Source: Candidatus Njordarchaeota archaeon (lineage in GTDB: Archaea > Asgardarchaeota > Njordarchaeia > Njordarchaeales > JAHKLH01). Taken from it: a DNA stretch of 5,620 nt. The stretch is taken from the NCBI GenBank assembly GCA_029856635.1, contig JAHKLH010000107.1, forward strand, positions 1 to 5,620, given 5' to 3'. A model generated the notes under the pieces. It made no database searches and was not told the DNA's origin. It was given only the letters and a program-made list of their open reading frames with translations. Position 1 is the first letter of the stretch, and each line of letters opens with the position of its first letter. Positions 5,603 to 5,620 of this stretch are shown here, one piece after another. Both the position numbers and the translations under genes were made by a program.

Positions 5603-5620
5603 TTAAAAAAACATGAAAAC

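Noticed and set aside
1..5620. CRISPR array or tandem repeats
   Set aside because: No regularly spaced repeats were seen anywhere in the window.

Overview
The window looks like a piece of an AT-rich archaeal chromosome. The evidence is a HerA-type DNA translocase, a MoaD/SAMP-like small protein ending in Gly-Gly, TATA-like boxes about 25 bp upstream of start codons, at least one apparently leaderless gene, and a GGTGAT ribosome binding site of archaeal type. The protein style suggests a thermophilic member of the Thermoproteota/TACK group, but the sequence does not settle the lineage.

Layout. Positions 1-800 hold no intact gene. They contain a start-less fragment of a CPMCGG zinc-ribbon reading frame (minus, 13-135), a decayed minus-strand stretch that reads like the zinc-ribbon/RuvC-III end and tail of a TnpB-type protein (about 238-518), and a strikingly GC-rich nested palindrome (598-712). 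The palindrome is preceded at the right distance by a TATA box and followed by a small hairpin and T-run, which together look like an uncharacterised structured RNA gene. Next come a MoaD/ThiS-family sulfur carrier/ubiquitin-like gene (+, 805-1068) and, convergent with zero gap, a 571-residue gene of unknown function (-, 1069-2784). That protein has an N-terminal domain resembling roadblock/longin folds and a long alpha-helical remainder. A 300-bp divergent promoter region follows, then a creatininase-family metallohydrolase (+, 3103-3852) and, convergent after 22 bp, HerA (-, 3875-5602), whose upstream region lies beyond the window.

The four genes do not form one pathway or operon. They are two convergent pairs. 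HerA would act in DNA-end processing (normally with NurA, not seen here). The creatininase-family enzyme is an amide hydrolase, possibly ArfB-like in flavin/F420 synthesis. The MoaD-like protein would serve molybdenum/tungsten cofactor synthesis, tRNA thiolation or protein modification. The best candidates for something undescribed are the structured RNA and the roadblock/longin-like plus helical-repeat protein.
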